DNA of 16,988 nt, from the NCBI GenBank assembly GCA_937916125.1, contig CALGGE010000093.1, positions 1 to 16,988 on the forward strand, in the 5' to 3' direction. Below, in pieces: positions 6,701 through 15,100 of the stretch. The position numbers were made by a program, and so were the translations under genes. Every line of letters starts with the position of its first letter. The first letter of the stretch is position 1. The stretch is from an uncultured Elusimicrobia bacterium. GTDB taxonomy: Bacteria; Elusimicrobiota; Endomicrobiia; Endomicrobiales; Endomicrobiaceae. The notes under the pieces were generated by a model. That model saw only the letters and a list, made by a program, of their open reading frames with translations. It was not told the origin of the DNA and made no database searches.

Positions 6701-9700
6701 TTCTTTTATTAATTTTATTCTTGTTTCCGTATCAAGGTCGGGATCAAAGAAAGTTTCTTCCATTCTTATCCATACACTCAAAATTCTTTTTAAGTTTAAT
6801 GTTGCGGCAAGTCCGTCGGAATCATGTATAAGTTTTGCTTCAAAATATCTTTCATGTTCTGCTCGAGGAACTCCGTTTTTCGCTTTTTTATGTCCGAGAC
6901 ATGTATAATATATTTTCTCTATGTCCTTTGGAGAAATTTGTATTGCCTCATCGGATGTCATATATATATGAGAATTTTGTAAATATCTGTTTAAAATGGC
7001 TCTTGCCCAAGTAGCGGAATTTTGTTCGTGATTTAATCTTAATATTGAACAGGATATATCATGAAACAGTGCCGCAAAAACAACGGTTTTAAAATCTGTC
7101 GTTTCTATGGCTGAAAGGTCTCTGCCGAGTATCTGTATTGCCGAATCCAACACATCAAGAGAATGATTTAAAGAATGTTCTGCTACAACAACGCGTTCGT
7201 CAAAATATCTTTCAAACAGATACGACGGTATTTCGTTGTACATAATTTTAAGAGCACCGTAGATATTTTTTTTGAAATCTTTTACTTTGTTGTCTATTTC
7301 ATGCTGTTCAAAATTTGATAAAGACAACATATTTCTGAAATCATTTGTCAGTTTGTTTATTCTTTTTTCAATTTCTGCTCTTCTTTCTTCGGATATATTT
7401 TTTCTGAAAAACTCTTCCATCGGCAAATTGTCATTGGATGCCTTTTGTAATGCGGAGAAAAACATTTGTTGTGTTTCGGGATAGATTTTAAAATATTCGT
7501 CCTCAATATGTTTTCTCTGTCCTTCTCTTTCTGCATCAAGCATATCTTTTCTTCCGAAAAATTTGACGATATCTTTAATATTATATCTGTACCCTCCTAA
7601 CTTTCTTATAAAACGAACATCTTTTGTAAAAAGCGGTACTCCGTCAACGGTATTTCTGTTAAGCAGTGCACTTTGGATTCTTCTTATGACATATTTGTAA
7701 TCTTTATCGGTAAATAAAATTTTATTTATATCTGCATTCGTACCGTATTTTTCTTTGGCAACAAATTCAATAATAAACTTTATATCCGCAAACATCATTT
7801 TTTCTTCAAATGTTCTGTATTGCTGTGTGTTCAGAGGACCTTTCAATTCATGAGATATTTCGTGTATTAAACCTGCTTCCAGTAATGCATTTGCAACCAC
7901 TTTATCTTCCATATGGAGAATCCCTTCATTTACACCGATAAAGCCGTTATTCAAATGATCTTCAAATAAATTTGTGGATTTATCAAGAATACCTATAAAT
8001 AAAGTTTCTTTTATATTTTTTGAAGGGTCATCTACTCTTTTTATTGAAGAAGAAAGTATTTGTATAATTTTTTCTCTGCTTATATTCTCTGCCAGATCAT
8101 TCTCTACTATGATATCAATTGTTTTTCCGGCGAAAGCTTTAAATCCTTTTGACGCTTTTGTATTTTCATCTAACTCCGTATCGCAATTTATCGAATAAAG
8201 AGTGTGTTTTACTTTTTTAAGTTGTGCAAATCCCATCATCAAATCATAAGCTTTGTCATAGTCTTTTATAAGACTGTAGAACATTGAACGAGTGAACATA
8301 AAGTTATCTCTTCTTCCGATTCTTTTTGACATCCAAGCGGAAGAAAATTGTGAGTTCGGATTCAGTCTCATTGACGTGGATTGAAAAATATTAAATTTTC
8401 TTTTTATGAATGTCGTAAAATTTGTCGATAAGTCGTGAAATATATTTGTGTGTTCTTTTTTCTTCCGTTTCGAACTTTGTTCTTTTGCGAAAGATAATTC
8501 AAATTTAAGCTCTCTGTCGTCAATATCTGCGATTATTTCGGTTTTTTCTTTCGAAGTTTTTGTGACGGTAACAGAAACGTCTTTTCCAAAAATTTTTTGT
8601 CCTATTTCTTCAATACGTTTTTGAGTGCTTTCATCATACAAATTTTGTGTTTTTTTAAGAGATATTTTTGTTAAATTTATGAAGAAAAAATCTTTTATTC
8701 CCTGAGGAACTTTTTGTAGTTTAGCCGTTATAATTCTTATCGGAGCAAGTGCCGCTTCGCCGAAAGTTTCATTTATAGAACTTAATAAAATATCATTATA
8801 TGTGGCATCATTGATATCGTTATTTATTTCCGGAGTCAGTAAAATATATGAAATGTTTTTTTCTTTTAATTGCTTAAGAAGAGATGAATGGAATCCGCCT
8901 GCTACAACCACGGCAGTTTGAGCACTATTATTTTTATGATTTAATTTTGATAATATGTTGTTGATAAAAATGTTATTTCTTTCAACGTTTGTTTCATGAT
9001 ATTCGAAAATTTGCGTATATGAAAACAAATCATAATATTCATAATATTTTTCTGCCAAATATTTTGATAATAAGTTTATATATCTTTGATAATTATCCGT
9101 GAAGGAAACATATTCGTCATAAGATATTGATAAATTTAAAAAGTTTTCAAACAATTGAGTCATTTTTAATATAAATATGCTTTCTTCGTTTTGATTGTCG
9201 TCGGAATTTAAAAAGTCGTTGAAATACATGTCTTTTTGCGATATGAAAGACATCATATTCAAACTGTTTTTCTGTTTGAAGTATTCCAGCATTTTCTTAA
9301 AATTAGTATATTCTCCGTTATATTTGTCTTTTAAAATTTCATCATACAAAGCGGAATAATATTTTTCCGTATTTCCCTGCAGGGAATATTTTATAATTTT
9401 ATTGTATTCGCCGAAACTCAAATTTGCTTTTAAATCTTTTAAGAATTTTTTATATTCTTTTTCTGTCGCTTTTAAATTCAAATTTTTTATGTTTTTTGTA
9501 AAATATAAGTAGTCGTGTAATTCTTTATATTTTATCGTAGGTTGATTGATTTTGTTTAATATTTTTTTATTTGATAAGTCGGGGTTGATAAATCTTTGTA
9601 ATGTTTTTGCTTTGGGAATTTTTTTGTAAATTTCATTTTTTAAATTGTTGTAAGTTTCTTTTATATAATTATTATCTTCCAAAATTTCTGCGGCTCTTTC

Positions 9701-10159
9701 AATATTTTGCAAATAAATATCAAAATCTTCCAAGCCCTCAATTTGCATTTTTGTATTGTTGTTAATTAAATAATATTCGGGACCTGTCAATAAATTTTCT
9801 TTTAACAGTTCTTCTCCGATATTATATTGTTTTATGTCGTTTAAAATTGATATTTCATTTTTGTCCGAAGGCAATCCTTCAATGAACAGATATTCGGGAG
9901 AATATTTTTCTTCAATTGTTTTTATTATTTCGGAAATGTTTTTTTGGACGGAAATGCTTCCGTGTAAATCCTGTATGAATATGATATTTTTGTTATTGTT
10001 TTCGGATATATAAGAATCCGTTATTTTGAAATTATCCTGACCGGTTAAGGATGTTTGAGGTATTGGTACAATGTTATAAAAATTTGCGGCAAAACCATTT
10101 GCCGTAAAAGACAAACAGAGAATTAAAAATGATAAACAAATTGAGATAAGTTTCTTCAT
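3797..10159 (-). CDS. Giant exported multidomain protein 1: TraB/ChaN-like + HExxH + HD hydrolase + PPP metallophosphatase
   Basis: 2,120 residues. A Sec signal peptide (1-24, cleavage after ANGFA) predicts export. Residues about 55-450 resemble the TraB/ChaN fold: FIQDLHG (61-67), LFIEG (91-95), IEGLED (140-145) and VVVAGGFHS (417-425). A zincin motif HEISH is at 766-770. An HD phosphohydrolase domain spans about 985-1240, with His995, FHD (1032-1034), NHEQ, LGH (1088-1090) and HDSDGLAA (1112-1119). A PPP-type metallophosphatase spans about 1296-1890, with SDIHG (1302-1306), GDLLDRG (1354-1360), GNHD (1384-1387), His1695 in MHSLLPVDDDG and GHNP (1814-1817). The long GNHD-to-His1695 insert and the DDDG stretch recall class III fructose-1,6-bisphosphatase. 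All phosphatase metal ligands are present. The mature part has only three Cys. The C-terminus reads RELLAAS. The ATG has a strong Shine-Dalgarno (AAGGAGA), and the ABC-F gene lies 34 bp upstream. Substrates and overall role are unknown; the module calls come from motifs, not a search. Confidence 0.8.
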   Translation of the reverse strand: MKKLISICLSFLILCLSFTANGFAANFYNIVPIPQTSLTGQDNFKITDSYISENNNKNIIFIQDLHGSISVQKNISEIIKTIEEKYSPEYLFIEGLPSDKNEISILNDIKQYNIGEELLKENLLTGPEYYLINNNTKMQIEGLEDFDIYLQNIERAAEILEDNNYIKETYNNLKNEIYKKIPKAKTLQRFINPDLSNKKILNKINQPTIKYKELHDYLYFTKNIKNLNLKATEKEYKKFLKDLKANLSFGEYNKIIKYSLQGNTEKYYSALYDEILKDKYNGEYTNFKKMLEYFKQKNSLNMMSFISQKDMYFNDFLNSDDNQNEESIFILKMTQLFENFLNLSISYDEYVSFTDNYQRYINLLSKYLAEKYYEYYDLFSYTQIFEYHETNVERNNIFINNILSKLNHKNNSAQTAVVVAGGFHSSLLKQLKEKNISYILLTPEINNDINDATYNDILLSSINETFGEAALAPIRIITAKLQKVPQGIKDFFFINLTKISLKKTQNLYDESTQKRIEEIGQKIFGKDVSVTVTKTSKEKTEIIADIDDRELKFELSFAKEQSSKRKKKEHTNIFHDLSTNFTTFIKRKFNIFQSTSMRLNPNSQFSSAWMSKRIGRRDNFMFTRSMFYSLIKDYDKAYDLMMGFAQLKKVKHTLYSINCDTELDENTKASKGFKAFAGKTIDIIVENDLAENISREKIIQILSSSIKRVDDPSKNIKETLFIGILDKSTNLFEDHLNNGFIGVNEGILHMEDKVVANALLEAGLIHEISHELKGPLNTQQYRTFEEKMMFADIKFIIEFVAKEKYGTNADINKILFTDKDYKYVIRRIQSALLNRNTVDGVPLFTKDVRFIRKLGGYRYNIKDIVKFFGRKDMLDAEREGQRKHIEDEYFKIYPETQQMFFSALQKASNDNLPMEEFFRKNISEERRAEIEKRINKLTNDFRNMLSLSNFEQHEIDNKVKDFKKNIYGALKIMYNEIPSYLFERYFDERVVVAEHSLNHSLDVLDSAIQILGRDLSAIETTDFKTVVFAALFHDISCSILRLNHEQNSATWARAILNRYLQNSHIYMTSDEAIQISPKDIEKIYYTCLGHKKAKNGVPRAEHERYFEAKLIHDSDGLAATLNLKRILSVWIRMEETFFDPDLDTETRIKLIKENKYLQSDGGDAINDLMRQFIRRDPSLYLTSGAIEKIKTSKADQHALHNFINAEETKQFLQKHNITLTAELKKTLLNIFDETLSVFIENYQKYGDTTNTENEDGAEQAVILKESNESVFNFRTKISLIFKIIRNAFNSVQNTFKQNIAISDIHGGYARFAELLINLLDSTYDTSLKQDTEINDDIIDRIRINMNNNTFYLLGDLLDRGDRQVEAFELTKRIADTGNMKFVTGNHDLYAFMNLLGLHLPFYKNYKGIKDDYVDFKGRNVKSLLEMLNDILSKQDKSFDIRAFWAEQLYEYMKYSDEQQKNIWSKEESRLQELFYKTFGLELDKKGKDILNYPDKIKVSDSQDIITLFNNKLFLNFHKKFFGRNVGVVVYTGIRATNKMSVNWWIDRQQELEKLKQQFPQYETYWYELETVINKIIREQKNKFEEEEKKYINIDKENIENVVRIKNLAWGVIDAIMYRNYESTEWNALDWVYHKNWGGGENGFIAQRNKQLEAQGETPINQVTYFKDPLVNDLMHFYQDNFFLYRVDEYGFYYMHSLLPVDDDGDVSIGYVDDNGVFHERDKNGKRIKGFFYKGKQYKGHDIFKGLHLMAKDIRDYDINSNNLSEILEALTIITAVYADNTTRIKPANLKEIKAKYGSFNPILVKMGVTTVIAGHNPVEKLDSQFEYLTIRFFNKEFKALNLMHIDGNMSPGYAPPKGKGLYSEIGGGIFTRGFVSGDATEITASMVPDVSKAVFISSVILNLFPPLRNVFAFTERIYNKLVLYKEKVNTYKITLSNTTLINVLKFNDDLMKTEAAGLKGLDTISVASEEKIGSVKADIENIEQVNFYFNGKTIPVKILLNKILTPQKDLKVISFSYDKSLSENPKEFEKMITEYIVEKIKDNKYKDFIKTKTNIVMAESLNGKLLGASKKANITFNFVTRKLFDFTPRLYDVKTFRREPEIYNMPVEDLSNIRELLAAS

Positions 10160-10168
10160 TAGACACTA

Positions 10169-10175
10169 TCTCCTT
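10169..10175 (-). promoter_or_regulatory. Ribosome binding site of giant protein 1
   Basis: AAGGAGA on the - strand, 9 nt before the ATG at 10159-10157. It is the strongest Shine-Dalgarno in the window and fixes the start that yields a proper signal peptide. Confidence 0.8.
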
Positions 10176-10182
10176 ATTCAAA

Positions 10183-10214
10183 TTTTTAACTTTTCAACTT
10201 TTTAACTGTTCAAC
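10183..10214. repeat. Four tandem octamers across the ABC-F stop codon
   Basis: On the + strand four consecutive 8-bp units read TTTTTAAC, TTTTCAAC, TTTTTAAC and TGTTCAAC. The array covers the last seven codons and the stop of the ABC-F gene and the start of the gap before giant 1. Shifts in copy number would change the ABC-F C-terminus and its distance to giant 1. Confidence 0.5.
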
Positions 10215-12038
10215 TTTGTCTGTGTAATATTTTTCTCGTTCTTCAAATATTTGCGTATTTTCAAACAGTTCTTTATAGAGTATATCCAAATCTTTTTTCA
10301 ATTCTTTACTTTTTTTAGGACCTTCGGCAATAAAATTTATATCATTTTCTTCATAAGCCTTTATAAGCTTTTTGTTAATGTCTTCGGACTCATTTTCTTT
10401 GTCTTGTATTTTCGTCTCCAAATCTTTTATTTTTATTTCCAAAGGTTTTAATTCTTTTGATTTTTCCTGAATCAATTTTGCTCTGAGTTTTTTTATTTCG
10501 TCTTTCGTATATATTTTTTTCTCCGTGTTTTTGTTGTCCGCTTTTACTTCATCGCTTTCGTCTTCCCATCCGCATCTTTCCAAAAAGTCCGAATATGTTC
10601 CGTCGAAAAAAGATACTTTGTCTCTGTCAAAAATTATCAGTTTCTGTGCCACGGCATGCAACAATTCTTCATTATGTGTTACCACGATTACCGAGCCTTT
10701 AAATTCGTTTATTGCATCAATTAAAGATTCCGTAGATTCCAAATCCAAATGATTTGTCGGTTCATCAAGTAACAGTAAATGCACCGGCCTTGCTAAAATT
10801 TTTCCCAAAAGAACTCTGCTTTTTTCCCCTCCGGAAAGTACTTTGATTTTTTTCATCATATCGTTTCCGCCGAACATCATCGCACCGCAAATATTTCTTG
10901 CAAGTTGAGGCATATCGGTATTAGCTGAAAAAATCTCTTCGAAAATCGTTCTTTCGTCGTTCAATTGTGCAACATCGGACTGGACAAAATATCCTGTCTC
11001 AAGTTCGGGATGTCTTTTTATGTTTCCGGATAAAGGTTTTAGTCTTTCCGATAAAAGTTTTAACAGAGTGGATTTTCCTTTGCCGTTTTTTCCGATAACA
11101 CAAATTCTTTCGTTTTTCAAAATATCAAAGTTCAAATCTTTTATTAAAATATCATTATTATTATATCCGAAATTCAGAGAATATATTCCCATCATTTTAT
11201 TTGCCGGAAAATCGAGCGAATTAAATGAAAAATCCAAAGTTTCAATTTCCGTCAATTGCTGCAACTCTTCCTGTTTTTCAAGCGTTTTAATTCTTGATTG
11301 TACCATTCCTGCCAATCTTGCTTTTGCTCTGAATCTTCTTATAAACAGTTCGGTTCTTTTTCTTTTTTTCTCAATATTGAGCCTTGTCTTCTCGTAAATT
11401 TCTTCTTCTTTTTCTATCTGCTCATAAAGTTTCTCGGTTGTGCCTTCAACTTTTCTCGCTTTGTTTCTATGTATGGCTACCGTATGCGTAACTACCTGAT
11501 CCATAAAATTTCTGTCGTGAGTTATCAGTATCAATTCCTTCTTTAAACCTTTAAGAAATTTTATCAGCCATCTTATTGCAACGATATCAAGATAGTTGTT
11601 CGGCTCGTCAAGTAATAACATATCGGAATCAGATAACAAAATTTTTGCAAGGTTCAGTCTTATTTTGTAACCGCCGGAAAATACCGACGGGTCTTTTTGT
11701 AAATCCTCTTTTAAAAAACCTAATCCGAACAAAACTTTTTCGGCTTTCCAAGCGTTATCGGTATCTTCTTTTGGAAGAACGGAAGAAACCTCATCAATAA
11801 TCGTGTTGTATTTAAAATCCAAATGTTGTTTCAAATATCCGATCTTATAATTCTTGGGTATTTGAATTTCTCCGCTGTCATATTCGGCTTCGCCGGTTAT
11901 CATTTTTAATAAAGTTGTTTTTCCGTAGCCGTTTCTTCCGACAAGTCCTACTTTTTCTCCCTTGCCTACATTAAAAGTTAAGTTATCAAAAAGAACTCTC
12001 GTTCCGTAAGATTTACATAAGTTATTTATAGTAATCAT
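10194..12038 (-). CDS. ABC-F family ATPase (YdiF/YheS-like)
   Basis: 614 residues, soluble, two ABC domains and no membrane segment. ABC-F proteins bind the ribosome near the E site and affect translation or, in some members, protect against antibiotics. NBD1 has Walker A GRNGYGKTT (34-42), signature SGGYK (121-125), Walker B LLLDEP (141-146) and switch His174. The inter-domain arm includes RRFRAKARLAGMVQSRIK (234-251), characteristic of the family. NBD2 has Walker A GKNGKGKS (316-323), signature LSGGE (401-405) and Walker B with Asp425-Glu426 in DEPTNHLD. A C-terminal charged coiled coil covers about 505-610. Both catalytic glutamates are present; NBD1 has DEPNNYLD for the usual DEPTNHLD. 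The ATG at 12038 has AAGGA (12054-12058), rather distant at 15 nt. It sits between two giant genes in the same direction. Which ABC-F subgroup it belongs to is uncertain. Confidence 0.93.
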   Translation of the reverse strand: MITINNLCKSYGTRVLFDNLTFNVGKGEKVGLVGRNGYGKTTLLKMITGEAEYDSGEIQIPKNYKIGYLKQHLDFKYNTIIDEVSSVLPKEDTDNAWKAEKVLFGLGFLKEDLQKDPSVFSGGYKIRLNLAKILLSDSDMLLLDEPNNYLDIVAIRWLIKFLKGLKKELILITHDRNFMDQVVTHTVAIHRNKARKVEGTTEKLYEQIEKEEEIYEKTRLNIEKKRKRTELFIRRFRAKARLAGMVQSRIKTLEKQEELQQLTEIETLDFSFNSLDFPANKMMGIYSLNFGYNNNDILIKDLNFDILKNERICVIGKNGKGKSTLLKLLSERLKPLSGNIKRHPELETGYFVQSDVAQLNDERTIFEEIFSANTDMPQLARNICGAMMFGGNDMMKKIKVLSGGEKSRVLLGKILARPVHLLLLDEPTNHLDLESTESLIDAINEFKGSVIVVTHNEELLHAVAQKLIIFDRDKVSFFDGTYSDFLERCGWEDESDEVKADNKNTEKKIYTKDEIKKLRAKLIQEKSKELKPLEIKIKDLETKIQDKENESEDINKKLIKAYEENDINFIAEGPKKSKELKKDLDILYKELFENTQIFEEREKYYTDKVEQLKS

Positions 12039-12059
12039 TTTTTCTTTTTATTATCCTTC

Positions 12060-12086
12060 ACAAACTTTGTTATTCCCGAAGTTTGT
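12060..12086 (-). promoter_or_regulatory. Leader hairpin just upstream of the ABC-F ribosome site
   Basis: ACAAACTT and AAGTTTGT form a perfect 8-bp stem with an 11-nt loop. On the transcript it ends one base before the AAGGA ribosome site (12058-12054). There is no following T-run, so it is not an intrinsic terminator. It could influence access to the ribosome site, as leaders of some ABC-F genes do, but no leader peptide was identified. Confidence 0.4.
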
Positions 12087-12112
12087 TGTCGTGAATCTCG
12101 CCGTTTGCTGTT

Positions 12113-12145
12113 CATTGTACATTGTACATCATACATTGTACATTG
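12113..12145. repeat. Heptamer tandem repeat CATTGTA
   Basis: Five head-to-tail 7-bp units on the + strand: CATTGTA, CATTGTA, CATCATA, CATTGTA and a partial CATTG. The array lies in the gap between giant 2 and the ABC-F gene. The third, deviant unit coincides with a candidate -10 box on the - strand. Such arrays vary by slippage. Confidence 0.7.
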
Positions 12146-12155
12146 CCGTTCTCAA
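12128..12155 (-). promoter_or_regulatory. Candidate promoter for the ABC-F gene and giant protein 1
   Basis: On the - strand TTGAGA (12155-12150) and TATGAT (12133-12128) are separated by 16 bp, close to sigma70 consensus. The site is just downstream of the giant 2 terminator hairpin and would start a transcript about 80 nt before the ABC-F ATG. The -10 box is made from the deviant unit of the heptamer repeat. Prediction from sequence only. Confidence 0.4.
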
Positions 12156-12164
12156 CTTTTCAAC

Positions 12165-12189
12165 AATAAAATCGCTTTGTGATTTTATT
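12165..12189 (-). terminator. Terminator hairpin after giant protein 2
   Basis: AATAAAATC (12165-12173) pairs perfectly with GATTTTATT (12181-12189) around GCTTTGT. On the - strand it ends in a T-rich arm directly after the giant 2 stop codon, which overlaps the stem (TAA, 12190-12188). It shares core sequence CAAAGC and layout with the hairpin after giant 1 at 3778-3798. The stem is AT-rich, so efficiency is uncertain. Confidence 0.55.
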
Positions 12190-15100
12190 ATGCTGCAGCA
12201 AGCATTTCAATATAACCTCTTGTATCTGCTGTTGCCTGCAGCCTTCCCGTATCTATTCTGTCTTCTGATTTTGCCGCATTTTTATCTTCTAAAGGAGAGA
12301 ACTCCCCTCTTATAAGTATAAATGAATTTATATGTAAGTCAATATTCTTTTTTGTTTGAGAAATCCTTCTTATTTTATTATTCAGTTTTTTATATCCGTT
12401 TAAAGTTTCGGCTATATCTTTTATATTAACATTATTTGCAACAAATATCAATTTTTTATCTTTGTTTTTTACTTGCCAAATAGTTTGTCCGTTTACTTTC
12501 AAGCCTGTATTTATTAAGTCTCTTGATTTAAAATCTTTTGTGTTTACCGCAATAAATATTTCCATATATTGATTTTGCGGCAAATTTTCGTGTTCGATAT
12601 ATTCGTTAACATACTCCATTTCTCTGTAGATAACATCAATTTTCTTTGATTTGCCGATATATTCTTTGCTTACTCCGTTAAGTAATAAGTGTTGTGTTCT
12701 GTTGAAAACTCTTATTGTTCTGTTTGTTAATATTTTTGCAACAGTAACAATTTTATTAAAAAATGACAATTCTTTTACTTCTTCTACGGATAAGTTAAAA
12801 ACTTCCTTTATTTTACCTGCAGTGTCTTGTTCCAAAACCGATAACCTTTCTTCAATATCCGTACTGTGTTGTTTTTTAAATCCTTCTCTTATTTTAGGAA
12901 AGAATATTCCAAAAAGTATCTGCGGATATTCCAGTGCAGAAATTATTTCCTGCTGTTTGTTGAAATCTTTTATTCCGATAAAATTTAAAATTTTAATTCT
13001 GTAATCGGCACTTAACAAATGATTGAACTTGCAATAAGAAAGCAAATTAAGATATTCGTTTTTTTCGTAAAACGGTTTATTTGCAATTCCTGTTCTATCC
13101 ACAATATCGAATATAACATCTTCCAAATAATCTTTATCAAAAAGAAAATCCTGTGTGTAGTTCGACAACAATTCTATAACAAAAAGTGACACAATTTCTT
13201 CTGTCGTAAAACCGGATTGGTTTTCCATTTCTGTTTTTATAATATTTATTATATCAAGAGCTTTTCTGTATAAAGAATTGTCTCTGTTATCGTAATAACG
13301 GGATAATGAAAAATTGACATTCTTTTTTATCTTATCAAAAATAATATAATATTTTTCGGGATAGTTGATTTTTATATAGTCAAGTATATCCCCCACAACC
13401 GAACTTTGTAATAAATATATATAGTCCGATATATTATAATAATCTTCCGCCGTAAACGTATTCTGTTTGGGAAATATTGCTACAATTTTATCCATTGCCG
13501 AAGAAACATCTTTTTCCGTCAATAAAGTGTCGGTATTATTCAATGTATCAATAAAAAATAATGAAGCCATAATTCTGTAATTAAAAGTTTGTTTTGACAG
13601 CAGCTTATCTTTTATAATATCTAAAATTTGTTCCTTCTTTTCCGGTTGTGCTAAAATTACGGATGATATAAATTCGTCAATCTCTTTCTGAGAACTTCTT
13701 GTTGTCCATCTGGTAAAAGAACTTTTTCTTTTATCTCTGTTTGATTTCCAATAAGACATAGGGACGGGAATTTCTTCTCTTAATGCATTAAGAATGTCAA
13801 TATAATCTCTGAAATTATAATTTTTTATTTCATCAAAAAGATCCTTTATTAAAGAAAATGCCGATTTGTTATTGGAGAAAAATTTGTCGATTTTCATTCC
13901 GTCGCTTCGTGTAATTTGTCTTTTTTTATATAAGAGTTCGAAATATCTTGAAAATAAATCTTCTAAAATTTCCTTTTGTTTTTTTAGCGAGGATCTGTTT
14001 TTCATATAACTTTCTTCTTCAACATATTGCATAACGGTCTCTGCCAACTCCTGCCAATAAACGTCTTTTTGTAAAATTGTTTCCGAACGGGATTTTAATA
14101 AATTTATAAAACCTCTTGATGCTCGGTGTTCGTCCTGAAATATTTTGTTATCGCTTGCATCGTCAAACAAACCGTATAAAATGTTTCCGGTAGTATTTTT
14201 TTCTATTCCGACTTCAAAACCGAAACAGTTTGCGAAAACATCCGCAAAAAGTTCATGTATTGTCGTTTTTTCTTTGTTCGCTTCCGAATAAAAGTCATAA
14301 GTATAAAGAATATTATGACCTATTTCATGGGCAATTGTCAAAGGATGTGCCGATACAAAAAACATTCCCGCATTTGCAATACCTTTATTGCCGCTTTTGA
14401 CAAATACGGATTTGGATATTTTCTCATATATTTTCTGTTTGTCTTTGTCTCTTTTTACAAAATAATCTTCCAACAGGAATATTCCGGTAGCAACCGCTCT
14501 TAAATCAAAGTTGTTTCGTATAAAAATATCTCTTTTTCTCATGTGATATTGCAGATATTCGATAAACTGTGCTTTTAAAGAATCTTCTATGGCTTCAGTC
14601 GCAGAAAAAGGATATCCCAATATTTTTATGTACATAAATGCCATAAGCTTATATTCAATGGCAACGGATTTTTTTCTTACTACTGAGAAAAGATACCTGC
14701 CGTTTTTTCTGTTTCTGATTATGTCAAGATATTTCTGTGAACCGTTTAATTTCCTTAAAATGTTTGTAGATGCCAATATTTTGTAAGCAGTCTCAACGCA
14801 AAATCTGTAAATATATATTAAAATATTATTGTTTATTGACGGAGTAAACAGTCCTGTTTTTATTTTGCTTCTATATTCGGATGTTACTGTTTGCTCGTAG
14901 TCATCTTCTTCCTGTTCGTTGATGTTTCTTTTTTCTTTCACTTGAGTTTCATCGGATTCTTCTCCGAGAATATCTTTTTCGTTTGAATCATACATCAGAA
15001 TAATATCGTCCATATCTTTCTGTGTTAAAGGTGTTCTCAGTATTTCCGGACGGTAAAGAATTTTTGTGCTTACGGTATTGTCTTTTCCCAATATAAAATC

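Noticed and set aside
12113..12145. CRISPR array
   Set aside because: The repeat units are 7 bp and contiguous, without spacers; no cas genes are near.
12067..12315. 82-codon + strand open frame across the heptamer repeat
   Set aside because: It is composed of repeat DNA and the antisense of the giant 2 C-terminus; no ribosome site or family features.
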